A stretch of 64,000 bases of DNA from Capnocytophaga sp. ARDL2. Lineage in GTDB: Bacteria; Bacteroidota; Bacteroidia; Flavobacteriales; Flavobacteriaceae. The stretch's first letter is position 1. Every line of letters starts with the position of its first letter. The DNA lies in NCBI RefSeq assembly GCF_041530365.1, contig NZ_CP168034.1, positions 2,046,001-2,110,000 of the forward strand. Direction: 5' to 3'. A program made the position numbers and the translations under genes. Below are positions 51,054-62,298 of the stretch, piece by piece. Under the pieces are notes generated by a model that saw only the letters and a list, made by a program, of their open reading frames with translations, searched no databases and was not told the origin of the DNA.

Positions 51054-51502
51054 AACCTATTTTTCAATCGATCCAATTGTATTTTGGTATCACGTTCCTT
51101 GATAGTTTCGCGTTTATCATGCAATTTTTTACCACGAGCGAGAGCAATTTCCACTTTTGCCAATCCTTTTTCATTGGTAAACAACCTTAATGGTATAATC
51201 GTCAATCCTTTGTTTTGAACACTTTTTTGCAGAGATTTCAACTCTTTTTTATTGAGTAATAATTTTCGTTCGCTTTTAGCTTTGTGATTGTAATGCGTAC
51301 CAAAAGAATATTCCTCAATATGCGAATTTATCATAAACAATTCACCATTATTAAACTCACAAAAACTATCGGCAATACTCGCTTTTCCCAAACGAATGGA
51401 TTTGATTTCTGTTCCAACCAAAACAATTCCTGCGGTATATTTTTCTAAAAATTCGTATTCAAATTTTGCTCGTTTATTCTGAATATTTACATTCTTTTGC
51501 AT
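51050..51502 (-). CDS. smpB: SsrA-binding protein SmpB
   Basis: SmpB delivers tmRNA to stalled ribosomes. The 150 residues carry the family blocks IQNKRAKFEYEFLEKYTAGIVLVGTEIKSIRLGKASIADSF and the basic tail KKLHDKRETIKERD. Length is normal. The gene is read convergently with the methyltransferase-like gene and overlaps it by 4 bases. Confidence 0.95.
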   Translation of the reverse strand: MQKNVNIQNKRAKFEYEFLEKYTAGIVLVGTEIKSIRLGKASIADSFCEFNNGELFMINSHIEEYSFGTHYNHKAKSERKLLLNKKELKSLQKSVQNKGLTIIPLRLFTNEKGLAKVEIALARGKKLHDKRETIKERDTKIQLDRLKNRF

Positions 51503-51654
51503 GATACTTTTACTTTAAAATGAAATAATTTCCCTTTGATTATAATCAAAAAGACAACAAATATAGCAAATATTCACATTGAATAATCGTCCTGCCTCCT
51601 ATTTTTCTATTTAAGAGAAAAATTAGTTGACAAATTGATATTTTTCGTTGATGA

Positions 51655-53016
<1,362 letters not shown>

Positions 53017-53022
53017 TTGTAG

Positions 53023-53047
53023 AAAACTGCTCGAAAGGGCAGTTTTT
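53023..53047 (+). terminator. Terminator after eno
   Basis: AAAACTGC pairs with GCAGTTTT across an 8-base loop and continues into T. Confidence 0.75.
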
Positions 53048-53060
53048 ACTTTTAGATTTA

Positions 53061-53129
53061 GTATATTGTATATTGTATATTGTATATTGTATATTGTATA
53101 TTGTATATTGTATATTGTATATTGTATTA
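53061..53129 (+). repeat. Heptanucleotide tandem repeat (GTATATT)x9
   Basis: Nine perfect copies of GTATATT span 53061-53123, followed by a partial copy. It lies in the 342-base spacer between eno and the CoA-binding protein gene. The rest of this spacer is AT-rich with no gene visible. Confidence 0.95.
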
Positions 53130-53358
53130 TGATAAAATTTCATAAATAACACTATATTATCCTTAAAAGCGTAGCATCTCAGATTCTCAATGTTGAAAAA
53201 AAAGCTTTGAAGTTATATGGTTAAACAAAAAACTATTCACAATATCATAAAAATTAAAGTATATTTTTAATAATACAAATGTTCAATTTTGATAAAATAA
53301 GTAAAATACAATTCTACAATTTACATTATACATTTCAAAATCAAATCACACAAAAATC

Positions 53359-53721
53359 ATGAAAACACTTGTCTTAGGAGCGTCTGAAAAACCAGAACGC
53401 TATTCAAACAAAGCCATCAAAATGTTAAGAAGATATCAACACGAAGTAGTGGCAATCGGAAACAAAGTAGGAACTGTAGAAGGAGTAGAAATCCATAAAG
53501 GAATGGTCGATTTTAAAGATATTCACACCATTACACTCTATATGAATCCAAAAAATCAAATACCTTATTACGATTATATCCTGAATTTACAACCCAAACG
53601 AGTAATATTTAATCCAGGTACAGAAAACCTTGAATTACAATCACTTTTACAACGAAACAACATTGCTTTTGAAGATGCTTGTACTTTGGTACTCTTGAGT
53701 ACAGACCAGTACGAAAGATAA
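53359..53721 (+). CDS. CoA-binding domain protein (YccU-like)
   Basis: It has 120 residues with a Rossmann-like CoA-binding fold: TLVLGASEKPERYSNKAIKMLRRYQHEVVAIGNKVG at the start and RVIFNPGTENLELQSLLQRNNIAFEDACTLVLLS at the end. These proteins bind CoA or nucleotides; cellular role unknown. Length is normal. It stands alone. Confidence 0.85.
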   Translation: MKTLVLGASEKPERYSNKAIKMLRRYQHEVVAIGNKVGTVEGVEIHKGMVDFKDIHTITLYMNPKNQIPYYDYILNLQPKRVIFNPGTENLELQSLLQRNNIAFEDACTLVLLSTDQYER

Positions 53722-53923
53722 AATGCTTTTATAAAAAATGAGTAATGAGAAGAAATTAGTAAATAGAAAAATTGTTTCAAATTTGAACAATGAATCTATG
53801 ATTTCTCTAAAAAGCGGAAGCTTCTCTGTTTTCTAAAAAGAAAATCGCTGTTTCTTGGTTGTAAAAAGCGGAGATGTAAACATTCTCCAAAAATTGTTTT
53901 GAAGTTGTATATTTAAACACAGC

Positions 53924-54094
53924 TCAACTCATAAAATCTGGGAAAACTTCTCGTCCCATACCGTCAAAATTTTCAAAACATTCGGAGACTTCTTTATCGT
54001 AATAGAGTTGATAAAACTCTTCCTATTCTAAATTAAAAAATCCACAACCTGTCAAAAGTACCAACGAAGCTACAAAAAACATGCTTTTAATCAT
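53924..54094 (-). pseudogene. Small lipoprotein gene split by an amber stop
   Basis: The ATG at 54094 gives MIKSMFFVASLVLLTGCGFF, a lipoprotein signal with lipobox LTGC. After 23 residues a TAG (54023-54025) interrupts the frame, which continues for 32 plausible residues (EEFYQLYYDKEVSECFENFD...) to a TGA at 53924. A single nonsense mutation explains it. The ~200 bases beyond hold no gene. Confidence 0.55.
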
Positions 54095-54107
54095 AATATT
54101 ATTTTTT

Positions 54108-54510
54108 CTATTCAAATTCTCTCCTTTCATTCCATAAATATAAACAAAGTAAATGAAACCCAATTAATCCTATTACAAAAGGAAAAACGAATATTTGAAG
54201 GACAATATTGTTAATAACATTTATAAAAAGTCTTAAAATGAAATGTACAACTGACAAAGATGCTGATATGATAGTATAACTACATACGATTCTGTAGAAT
54301 AAAGCAAAAAGAATAAAAGACAAGTTTTGCATTTGAGCATTTTGCTTTTCGCTTTTGAATAAAATAATAAAATGCTAAATGTATCAATGAAACAGCAGTA
54401 AAACATGGAGCTATAAATTCTTTTCCATCATCCAAAGCTAAAAATACATAGCCAATCATCAATGTAAATACCAATGACAATAACATAAAGTATATAGCTT
54501 TTCTTTCCAC
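54108..54510 (-). pseudogene. Small four-helix membrane protein, frameshifted
   Basis: The first frame (from ATG 54510) has two membrane helices and then turns into an unlikely tail. A second frame, shifted and ending at 54108, supplies two more helices (LSVVHFILRLFINVINN, VFPFVIGLIGFHLLCLYLW). The switch lies near 54330. One frameshift would restore a ~130-residue four-helix protein. Alternatively two overlapping small genes exist. Confidence 0.45.
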
Positions 54511-54574
54511 ATTTCAAAGGTAAAACAAAAAACCAAACCATCAAAAGTTGATGATCTGGTTTTTGATTGAAACA

Positions 54575-57109
54575 TTATTCTTGAACCACAGTTTCTGAGG
54601 TAGTAACCATTGTCAATTCTTCTTTTTCTGGATGTTTGTCCAAAACGATTTTTGCATTTTCTTTGATGGTACCATTGACAATTTCCTCTGCCAATAAATC
54701 TTCGATGTATTTTTGCACTGCTCGTTTCAAAGGTCTGGCTCCGTATTGCTTGTCAAATCCTTTGTCGGCAATGAAATCCATCGCAGCGTCAGTCAAGGTC
54801 AAATCATAGCCCAATGCTGCCACTCGCTTATACAATTTGTCGATTTCTATGCGAATGATTTTCAAAATATCTTCCTTTTCCAAGCTATTGAATACAATCA
54901 CATCGTCGATACGGTTCAAAAACTCTGGAGCAAAGGCTTTTTTCAAGGCACTCTCTATCAATGATTTTGAAGCCTCTTCTTGTTGAGCTTGTTTGCTCTT
55001 TGTTCCAAATCCGATACCTGTTCCAAAATCTTTCAACTGACGAATACCTACATTGGAAGTCATGATAATCACCGTGTTTTTGAAATCTACTTTTCTTCCC
55101 AAACTGTCGGTCAGATGTCCGTCGTCCAATACTTGCAACAACATATTGAACACATCGGGATGGGCTTTTTCTATTTCGTCAAACAATACAACACTGTACG
55201 GCTTACGGCGAACTTTCTCTGTCAATTGTCCTCCTTCTTCATAACCTACATACCCTGGAGGTGCACCAATCAATCGAGAAACAGCAAATTTTTCCATGTA
55301 TTCACTCATATCGATACGAATCAACGAATCTTCTGAATCAAATACTTCTTTTGCAATTACTTTTGCCAATTGTGTTTTACCTACTCCCGTTTGACCTAAG
55401 AAAATAAACGAACCAATCGGTTTGTTTGGATCTTTCAATCCCGTGCGGTTTCTTTGAATCGCTTTGGCAATTTTTTCTACAGCAGCATCCTGACCAATTA
55501 CTTTTCCTTTTATAGCCTCTGGTAGGTTTTTCAATTTATTCCCTTCAGCCTGAGCAATTTTGTTCAATGGAATACCCGTCATAATCGACACAACATCGGC
55601 AATATCCTCTTCGCTTACAATTTCTTTATGCTCTTTATTTTGTTTGTTCCACTCGTCGATGGCTTGTTGCAATTGAGCCGAAAGTTGCAATTCTATAGTT
55701 CTATGCTCTCCAGCTTCTTGATAGTTTTGCGTATCAACAGCTGCTTTTTTCATTGCTTTTACCTCCTCAATTTTTTGTTCAAGGTCGATAATATTTTGAG
55801 GTGTTTTGATGTTTTTGATGTGGATTCTTGCTCCAGCTTCATCCATCGCATCAATTGCCTTGTCTGGCAAGAATCGATCGCTGATGTAACGGCTGGTCAA
55901 TTTCACGCACGCTTCCACAGCCTCTGGCGTATAGATTACTTGGTGGTGTTCTTCGTAAGTTTCCTTGATGTTGTTCAAAATCGTAATCGTATCTTCAATT
56001 GAAGTCGGTTCTACAATCACTTTTTGAAAACGACGCTCCAATGCACCATCTTTTTCGATATACTGACGGTATTCGTCCAAAGTAGTCGCACCGATACATT
56101 GGATTTCACCCCTTGCCAATGCTGGTTTGAACATATTTGACGCATCCAACGATCCTGCCGAAGCTCCTGCCCCAACAATGGTATGAATTTCGTCGATAAA
56201 CAAAATGATGTCTGGATTTTTTTCCAACTCGCCCATTACGGCTTTCATGCGTTCTTCAAACTGCCCACGGTATTTCGTCCCAGCCACTAAACTTGCCAAA
56301 TCCAATGTTACCACACGTTTGTTGAACAACACACGAGACACCTTTTTCTGTACGATACGCAACGCCAATCCCTCTGCAATAGCCGATTTACCAACCCCAG
56401 GTTCACCGACCAACATAGGATTGTTTTTCTTTCTACGGCTCAAAATCTGAGAAACACGTTCGATTTCTTGCTCACGCCCCACTACAGGGTCTAATTTTCC
56501 TTTTTCAGCCAAAGCGGTCAAATCGCGACCAAAGTTGTCTAAAACAGGCGTAGCAGGTTTCTTTCCAGACGATTTATCAATCGGTGGAAGATTGTGGCTA
56601 AAACCTTCTGATTCCTCTTGGTTGAACGAATATTGTGGAGAAGAAAACGAATCCGAAGCCATATTTGAACTTTCGTTTTTCATGATTTTTTCGCAAGATT
56701 CGTAGTCCACACCAAATTTTTTCAACAAAATAGTTGACGGATCATTATCGGTACGCAAAATAGACAACAACAATAAGTCAGTATCGATTTCGTCTTTTTT
56801 GTACACTCTTTTTTCCAAATTGGTTCTCTTTAGAGCCAATTCGGCTTGTTTGTTTAGATTGACATGTCTATTTTCATTTGCAAACACATTTTCTTCATTG
56901 TGCTGCAAAATACTTTTAAAACGACTCTCCAAACCTTCGATATCCACATTCAACGCACGCAAAATTTGCATGGCTTTATGTTCATTTTTAGAAAGTACCC
57001 CCAGCATTAAATGTTCGGTACCTATAGTATCGTGATTCATTTGAGTAACAACCAACCTTGCATAGTTCAGCACGCCTCTCAATTCTTCTGAAAAATGTTC
57101 TATATCCAT
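54575..57109 (-). CDS. clpC: ClpC-type AAA+ protease ATPase
   Basis: It unfolds proteins for the ClpP protease. Its 844 residues contain the N-terminal Clp double repeat (1-150), the first AAA+ module with GEPGVGKSAIAEG (Walker A) and ILFIDEIHTI (Walker B), a UVR-like middle segment (QKIEEVKAMKKAAVDTQNYQEAGEHR), and the second module with GQTGVGKTQLAK and LFDEIEKAHPDVF. It has the UVR region of ClpC and no long ClpB-type coiled coil. It is a single gene with a promoter upstream of 57109. Confidence 0.92.
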   Translation of the reverse strand: MDIEHFSEELRGVLNYARLVVTQMNHDTIGTEHLMLGVLSKNEHKAMQILRALNVDIEGLESRFKSILQHNEENVFANENRHVNLNKQAELALKRTNLEKRVYKKDEIDTDLLLLSILRTDNDPSTILLKKFGVDYESCEKIMKNESSNMASDSFSSPQYSFNQEESEGFSHNLPPIDKSSGKKPATPVLDNFGRDLTALAEKGKLDPVVGREQEIERVSQILSRRKKNNPMLVGEPGVGKSAIAEGLALRIVQKKVSRVLFNKRVVTLDLASLVAGTKYRGQFEERMKAVMGELEKNPDIILFIDEIHTIVGAGASAGSLDASNMFKPALARGEIQCIGATTLDEYRQYIEKDGALERRFQKVIVEPTSIEDTITILNNIKETYEEHHQVIYTPEAVEACVKLTSRYISDRFLPDKAIDAMDEAGARIHIKNIKTPQNIIDLEQKIEEVKAMKKAAVDTQNYQEAGEHRTIELQLSAQLQQAIDEWNKQNKEHKEIVSEEDIADVVSIMTGIPLNKIAQAEGNKLKNLPEAIKGKVIGQDAAVEKIAKAIQRNRTGLKDPNKPIGSFIFLGQTGVGKTQLAKVIAKEVFDSEDSLIRIDMSEYMEKFAVSRLIGAPPGYVGYEEGGQLTEKVRRKPYSVVLFDEIEKAHPDVFNMLLQVLDDGHLTDSLGRKVDFKNTVIIMTSNVGIRQLKDFGTGIGFGTKSKQAQQEEASKSLIESALKKAFAPEFLNRIDDVIVFNSLEKEDILKIIRIEIDKLYKRVAALGYDLTLTDAAMDFIADKGFDKQYGARPLKRAVQKYIEDLLAEEIVNGTIKENAKIVLDKHPEKEELTMVTTSETVVQE

Positions 57110-57256
57110 AGTTTTATTTTATTTTTCCATCTTTTTTATTTACAAAATGCATTCCTTAATAGCAAAAACTGACGAAATGTCGGAGATTTTCTCCCTCAGA
57201 GGTTTAATTGTTCCTCAAGTGTTTTTTCTCCTTCGGAGTATAACAGTCAAAGTCCT

Positions 57257-58510
57257 TTAATACCACCTCTTTTTATTCTTTTTAGAAGCATCTGATTTTC
57301 TAGATTTGCTGCCGTTTTTAGGGGCATTGCCAAATCCTTTTCGATAGTCTTTTTTCGCACCAGTTACTGGCTCTTTCCACGGATACGGATTGTCTTTGAC
57401 TACTTTTACCTGCAATCTAATCAATTTTTCAATATCATGCCAATATTTTTTTTCATCTCGCCCTACAAAACTCAAAGCCAAACCTTCGTTTCCTGCCCTA
57501 CCCGTACGACCGATGCGGTGTACATAAATTTCAGGAATATTCGGAATATCAAAATTGATTACCAAAGGCAAGGCATCAATATCTATTCCCCTCGAAGCCA
57601 CATCCGTAGCTATCAAAATATCCGTTTGTCTGTTTTTGAAATCTTCCAAAATTTTCAAACGCATACTTTGCGATTTATCACCGTGCAACGCCGCCGCTTT
57701 GTAACCATTTTTTTCTAAAAATTCTGCCACACTGTCCGCTCCTTGCTTAGTACGGGTAAAAACGAGCATATTTTCAAAGTCCAACTGTTGCAAAACATAG
57801 TGCAATAACTTCCTTTTATCCTCTTTTTCAACCATATACACCTTTTGATTGATCAATTGCGAAGTATTTTTAGCCGAATTGAGCGTAATATGCACCGCAT
57901 CAGAAATAAATTCCTCAGCCAATTCACGAATAGGCAAAGGCATTGTTGCCGAAAACAACATTGTATGACGGTTGGTCGGACTCAATTTGATGATTTTTTT
58001 CACATCGTTGAGAAAGCCCATATCCAGCATCAAGTCCGCCTCGTCTATAACCAATTGATGCATACCGTCGAGCGAAATATGTTTTTGTTTGTACAAATCC
58101 AAAAATCTCCCAGGGGTCGTAATCAACACATCTACCCCTTCTTTCAGAGCATCAACTTGTTGATTTTGTGCCACTCCCCCATAAAGAACCAGCGTACGAA
58201 TTTGCGTATATTTTGCCAATTCGTCAAAATTTTCAGCAATCTGAATCGCTAATTCTCTCGTAGGCGACAGCACTACAGTACGGATTTGTTTACGCTTTTT
58301 TCCCGACCCTACAATGCGGTGAATATTGTTTATAATCGGTATAGCAAACGCTGCCGTTTTTCCAGTCCCCGTCTGAGCACACGCCACCAAATCCTTTTCA
58401 TCAAGCAAGACAGGAATCGCCTTTGTCTGAATCGGCGTAGGCTCGGTATAGTTCAAATCTTTGACAGCTTCCAACACATTATTGTTCAAAGAAAATTGTT
58501 CAAAAGTCAT
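57257..58510 (-). CDS. DEAD-box RNA helicase (RhlE-like)
   Basis: The 417 residues contain all DEAD-box motifs: Q motif TPIQTKAIP, motif I ACAQTGTGKTAAFA, PTRELAIQI, LITTPGRFLDL, motif II VIDEADLMLD, motif III SATMP, LVFTRTKQGA, TDVASRGIDI and HRIGRTGRAG. The basic tail (KKDYRKGFGN...SRKSDASKKNKKR) is typical of RhlE/CsdA relatives and binds RNA. It probably acts in ribosome assembly or RNA decay. Confidence 0.93.
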   Translation of the reverse strand: MTFEQFSLNNNVLEAVKDLNYTEPTPIQTKAIPVLLDEKDLVACAQTGTGKTAAFAIPIINNIHRIVGSGKKRKQIRTVVLSPTRELAIQIAENFDELAKYTQIRTLVLYGGVAQNQQVDALKEGVDVLITTPGRFLDLYKQKHISLDGMHQLVIDEADLMLDMGFLNDVKKIIKLSPTNRHTMLFSATMPLPIRELAEEFISDAVHITLNSAKNTSQLINQKVYMVEKEDKRKLLHYVLQQLDFENMLVFTRTKQGADSVAEFLEKNGYKAAALHGDKSQSMRLKILEDFKNRQTDILIATDVASRGIDIDALPLVINFDIPNIPEIYVHRIGRTGRAGNEGLALSFVGRDEKKYWHDIEKLIRLQVKVVKDNPYPWKEPVTGAKKDYRKGFGNAPKNGSKSRKSDASKKNKKRWY

Positions 58511-58565
58511 GTTAGTTTTCGATTTATTTACGCAAAGATAGTGTTTTATTTTTTAATGATTTTCG

Positions 58566-58683
58566 TTTGGGCGTATCCCTTCCCCTTCCTCCTATCGTCG
58601 TCGGTACAGGGTCGGGCTGTACGCTATATCTTTTGTGAGGCAATTGACTCACAAAAGGATGCCGCTCCCATCCCTTACGCGGT
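58566..58683. repeat. Dispersed GC-rich repeat element
   Basis: About 118 bases are far more GC-rich than their surroundings. The element opens with GGGCGTATCCCTTCCCC, continues with GGTCGGGCTGTACGCTATAT, has a hairpin TTTTGTGAG / CTCACAAAA (58629-58656) and ends CCATCCCTTACGCGG. From memory, very similar elements are common between genes in Flavobacterium-type genomes. It carries no open frame. The next 200 bases hold no gene. Confidence 0.55.
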
Positions 58684-58901
58684 ATTTTTTTTATAGTTTT
58701 TCGTGTAGTTTTATATTTTCAAAGGAATAGTTTTCTATTCACAAAGAAGTAATTTACTACGTACATTCCGATAGTTCCCAATAGTTATGAGAACGGGACA
58801 AGCCCTCGAGTCGTGGCAAAAAATAAAAAAACACCATAGGTGTAAATCTGAAGTAAAAAAACTCAAAAAATTGTAAATCTACAAAAAATCAATCAAAAAA
58901 A

Positions 58902-59366
58902 ATGAAACAAACTATCATGATATTTAGCATTTTGCTTTTCGCTTCTACAACCTCAGCACAGCTATCCAATAAAATGGGTATCAGTGCAGACTAAACCTAT
59001 CGCAGTAGAAATGTAGTAGGAATAGGATTAGAATACAGAATCAGCGAAATAAAAGAACCGGCATTCAACCTTGCCGGAAGGATATTATATACCCAAGTCA
59101 ATCAAAAGTCGGTAATAGTACCCGAATTTAGAGTAGATTACAGTGTCGGCTATTTGTTATATTTGGGTACATCCATTACGCCCTATGCGATAGAACCAAG
59201 AGTTGGTATCAATTTGCTGAATGCGATTGTTATCCACACAGGATATGCCCTCCCAACAGAGAACAAAAAACAATTCAACGGTATCACATTCGGAATCAGA
59301 TGGAATACACCTATGCGTAGTCAAATACATCAAGGTTTTACGATTATTTCCAAATGGGACCTTTAA
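58902..59366 (+). pseudogene. Outer-membrane-protein-like gene with in-frame stop
   Basis: The ATG at 58902 gives a signal peptide (MIFSILLFASTTSAQ). After 30 residues a TAA (58992-58994) interrupts; the same frame then runs 123 codons (TYRSRNVVGIGLEYRISEIK... to GFTIISKWDL) with alternating strand pattern of a small beta-barrel. One nonsense mutation explains it. A shorter internal frame from 59154 is part of the same remnant. Confidence 0.7.
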
Positions 59367-59510
59367 CGAATTTCAAAAACACTGATTCCATAGGCGTTTT
59401 CTTCTATTAAATAAATTTCTTTTTGATCTTGGTCACGGTAGAAATTTTCAAACTAATTGCCTTCTATTTTCTGACAGTTTTAAAATTGTACTTTAATTTT
59501 GTCAAAAAAA

Positions 59511-59552
59511 ACTTCGCCAAAGTTCAAAATGCTTTGCAAACTTTGGCGAAGT
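59511..59552. terminator. Perfect 14-bp inverted repeat at the end of res
   Basis: ACTTCGCCAAAGTT pairs with AACTTTGGCGAAGT across 14 bases. It lies 23 bases beyond the res stop and is preceded by a T/A run (GTCAAAAAAA on the plus strand gives T on the minus strand), so it can terminate the mod-res transcript. Confidence 0.75.
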
Positions 59553-59574
59553 AGGTATTTGGTTGAAATTTTTA

Positions 59575-62295
59575 TTACATTCCCTTTATCAACTCTTTGG
59601 CTTTTTCTAAGGTGTAAGCTCCTTTTATGGGCTTGTTTTCAAAAATCATCATATAAACAAAATCTTGTCCTGCTTGTCGTTCCCATTCTGTGCCTAATCT
59701 GCATTTTGCTTCACTATCTGAGCCGTCTAAATAGTCACCTTTGGCTTCTATTAAAATAATTTTTCCAGATTTGGTTTTCATTATAAAATCAGGGTAATAC
59801 CTAGATTTAAAACCGTTGATAAAGAACCCTTTACCGTTACCTTTATCTAAGTTGCGATGCCAAAACAAAATATTTTCAGATGTTCCTATTTCCATTGCCA
59901 CTTTTTCCTCAAAATTATTCATACTGCCTTCTTTTTCATAGAGCGAATTGGCAATGTTGGAACTGATATCTTTAGGTACAATTTCTTTACTGAACACCCA
60001 CTGACTTTTCGTGTAAATTCTTTTGGATTTTAGCATATCATTGAAAAGGACTTCGGCATAATTGCTGGCTAATTGACCAATTTTGTGCTTGAAAATTTTT
60101 TTATAACTCTCTTTTCGTGCTATTACATCTCGCAATTGTTCGTCTTCCATAGCGTCTAAAACCCTACTGATGTACTTTTTAATTTCTTGGTCTGCAATGG
60201 GATACATATTGCCAATAATATTCACAATTTGATGTGTAATATCTTTTATCTGCTTGTCTTTGGGTTGCGAAAAAATGTATTTAATCACATCATCTTTAAT
60301 CGAATTTTCTTCTATTTTAGTAAAACTTGGTCGGTAATCTTCATTGGTTATTTGTTCTAAATCCACTTTGTAGAGTTCTGCCGAAATTTTCTCAAAATCA
60401 ATCTTTATATCTTCGGTAGACAATTTAAAATCTTTGAGTAAAGATTCTCGATTGAGTAATACTTCACTTGTTCCAAATAAATCACTTCCTTTTGTTTGAA
60501 TAAAAAACTGTGGTATTGACACGTCTTTTATAGCTTCCTTTTTTGAATTTACTATTTTATATCGCTTTACTCTATCACCCATCTCTTCTATGTTTTCATT
60601 TATTGGTTCTTTTTCCAATTGTTTGATTTGAAATTCCATTTGTTCGGCTTGTTCTTTGGAAATGGCATCTATGGTTTTTAATACTTCATTCTCTTCCTCT
60701 GTTGCCGAATGTGTATTTTCTTCTTCATTGGGATTGAATGAAATACGAGTTAAATCAATTTCTTCAGATTCATTAACCGTTTCAGTTTTTGTTGGTTCGT
60801 TTTGTTCAGGAAAAAGTACCGATTGAAAGGCTTTTTCTGTTTCGATGGTTTTGGCTTCTTCTGGCATTGTGTCTATCTTGCGATAATCTTTTTCGCTAAA
60901 TCCCGACTCTTGCAATCCTTTGACGATGCTTTGTAAAGTTTCGTTAAATCGCACCGAAGCAGTGAGTACATACGATAGATTGAGTTGATAATTTTGATGT
61001 TTTTGTACATACGGTTGTCTTAAAACCCTGCCTAAAATCTGTTCTACATCTACTCTGCTTGATTTGTCTGCCAACGAAGCCAAAATATAAGCAAACGGAC
61101 AATCCCAACCTTCTTTCAAAGCGTTGATGGTAATGATGTATCGCACTTCACAGTTTTTACTCATTAGATTGATACCTTTAAGCTCGTCTATACTGGCAGT
61201 TTTTATTTTGATTTGTTGCTCTGGAATACCGAGTTTTAGCAATTGTTCCTTTACTTTTTCAAAAGTGGTATTGTCGTCTTTGGTTTTGGGTTCGGCCTGA
61301 AAAAGCACTATCGGACGAATATATTTTCCGCCGTTGGCTTCTTGGTTTTTGGCAAGCGATTCCAATTTGCGTTGTAGGTGCAATGCATTATTGATTACTT
61401 CCGTTTTGTCGTAGCTATTGTAAACAATCACAGGGAGTTTTACCATATTCTCTTTTTTGAGTTCTATGGCAGGAACAAAACTCACGATGTTGCTATTGTT
61501 TTTGGGTGTAGCCGTAAGGTCGAGAATGAGGGACGGATTGAGGTTTTTGAGCATATCTACACTCAAATCACTTTCTGCATTATGACTTTCATCTAATACC
61601 ACCACAGGATTGAAATATCTAAAAACATTTATCAATGCCGTAGGGTCTATATTAGATAAAAGATGTCTATCGTTTTTGTAGTGAGCCACAAAACTTTCCA
61701 ACTGACCATTTTCTTGATATACTTTTCGGTCGTTTTTGTTTATTTTCTTTACTAATTCTTCATTATTAGCATCTTGATTATCAGAATTAATTTTGGTTTT
61801 TAAACTAGCATAACTCATCACCACAATGCTGAGTTGCTCTTTGACCACAGACGGATTGAAATTTGCCCCTTGCAACAAATCTTCTTTTTGATAAACTTGT
61901 ACACGATGGTTAAACAACGCATTGAGTTTCTGACGATATGGATGTTCTGGATTTGACAAGGCATTGACCGTTTGTTGTAATAAATTGCTCCAAGGCACCA
62001 GCCAAATAACCACTTTGGGATGATGCGGATTAAAAGCCGAAAAAATGGTATGCAAAGCATTGACCGCGATAAAAGTTTTACCTCCAGCAGTGGGTACTTT
62101 TATACAAATATGAGCTGCATTGGGTACATTGTTTTTATAAGGTTCCATACCCGTGCCGTCCAATGGGTTGTATGCACCTATCTTGTCTTCCCAATATTGA
62201 TTAAAGGCTTTTGGAAGATTTTGATATTTTTCCACATATTCCAAATAGGATTGGAGGTTTTCTATTACTTTTCGTTGGTAACTTTTTAATTCCAT
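59575..62295 (-). CDS. res: Type III restriction enzyme, Res subunit
   Basis: Res is the helicase-nuclease of a type III system and needs Mod to cut. Its 906 residues show Walker A VPTAGGKTFIAVNAL (~72-86), the DEAD-like VVLDESHNAES (~235-245), LDLTATPK, helicase motif VI QILGRVLRQPY, and the C-terminal PD-(D/E)XK nuclease in YPDFIMKTKSGKIILIEAKGD. All key residues are present. Its start lies 3 bases after the mod stop, so translation is coupled. Confidence 0.93.
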   Translation of the reverse strand: MELKSYQRKVIENLQSYLEYVEKYQNLPKAFNQYWEDKIGAYNPLDGTGMEPYKNNVPNAAHICIKVPTAGGKTFIAVNALHTIFSAFNPHHPKVVIWLVPWSNLLQQTVNALSNPEHPYRQKLNALFNHRVQVYQKEDLLQGANFNPSVVKEQLSIVVMSYASLKTKINSDNQDANNEELVKKINKNDRKVYQENGQLESFVAHYKNDRHLLSNIDPTALINVFRYFNPVVVLDESHNAESDLSVDMLKNLNPSLILDLTATPKNNSNIVSFVPAIELKKENMVKLPVIVYNSYDKTEVINNALHLQRKLESLAKNQEANGGKYIRPIVLFQAEPKTKDDNTTFEKVKEQLLKLGIPEQQIKIKTASIDELKGINLMSKNCEVRYIITINALKEGWDCPFAYILASLADKSSRVDVEQILGRVLRQPYVQKHQNYQLNLSYVLTASVRFNETLQSIVKGLQESGFSEKDYRKIDTMPEEAKTIETEKAFQSVLFPEQNEPTKTETVNESEEIDLTRISFNPNEEENTHSATEEENEVLKTIDAISKEQAEQMEFQIKQLEKEPINENIEEMGDRVKRYKIVNSKKEAIKDVSIPQFFIQTKGSDLFGTSEVLLNRESLLKDFKLSTEDIKIDFEKISAELYKVDLEQITNEDYRPSFTKIEENSIKDDVIKYIFSQPKDKQIKDITHQIVNIIGNMYPIADQEIKKYISRVLDAMEDEQLRDVIARKESYKKIFKHKIGQLASNYAEVLFNDMLKSKRIYTKSQWVFSKEIVPKDISSNIANSLYEKEGSMNNFEEKVAMEIGTSENILFWHRNLDKGNGKGFFINGFKSRYYPDFIMKTKSGKIILIEAKGDYLDGSDSEAKCRLGTEWERQAGQDFVYMMIFENKPIKGAYTLEKAKELIKGM

Positions 62296-62298
62296 TTT

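Noticed and set aside
53061..53129. CRISPR array
   Set aside because: It is a pure 7-base tandem repeat without spacers, and there are no cas genes in the window.
53160..53900. Diverged direct repeat between 53164-53228 and 53861-53922 (both with AAAGCG and TTTGAAGTT)
   Set aside because: Similarity is patchy and partly low-complexity; I could not support a real repeat without alignment.
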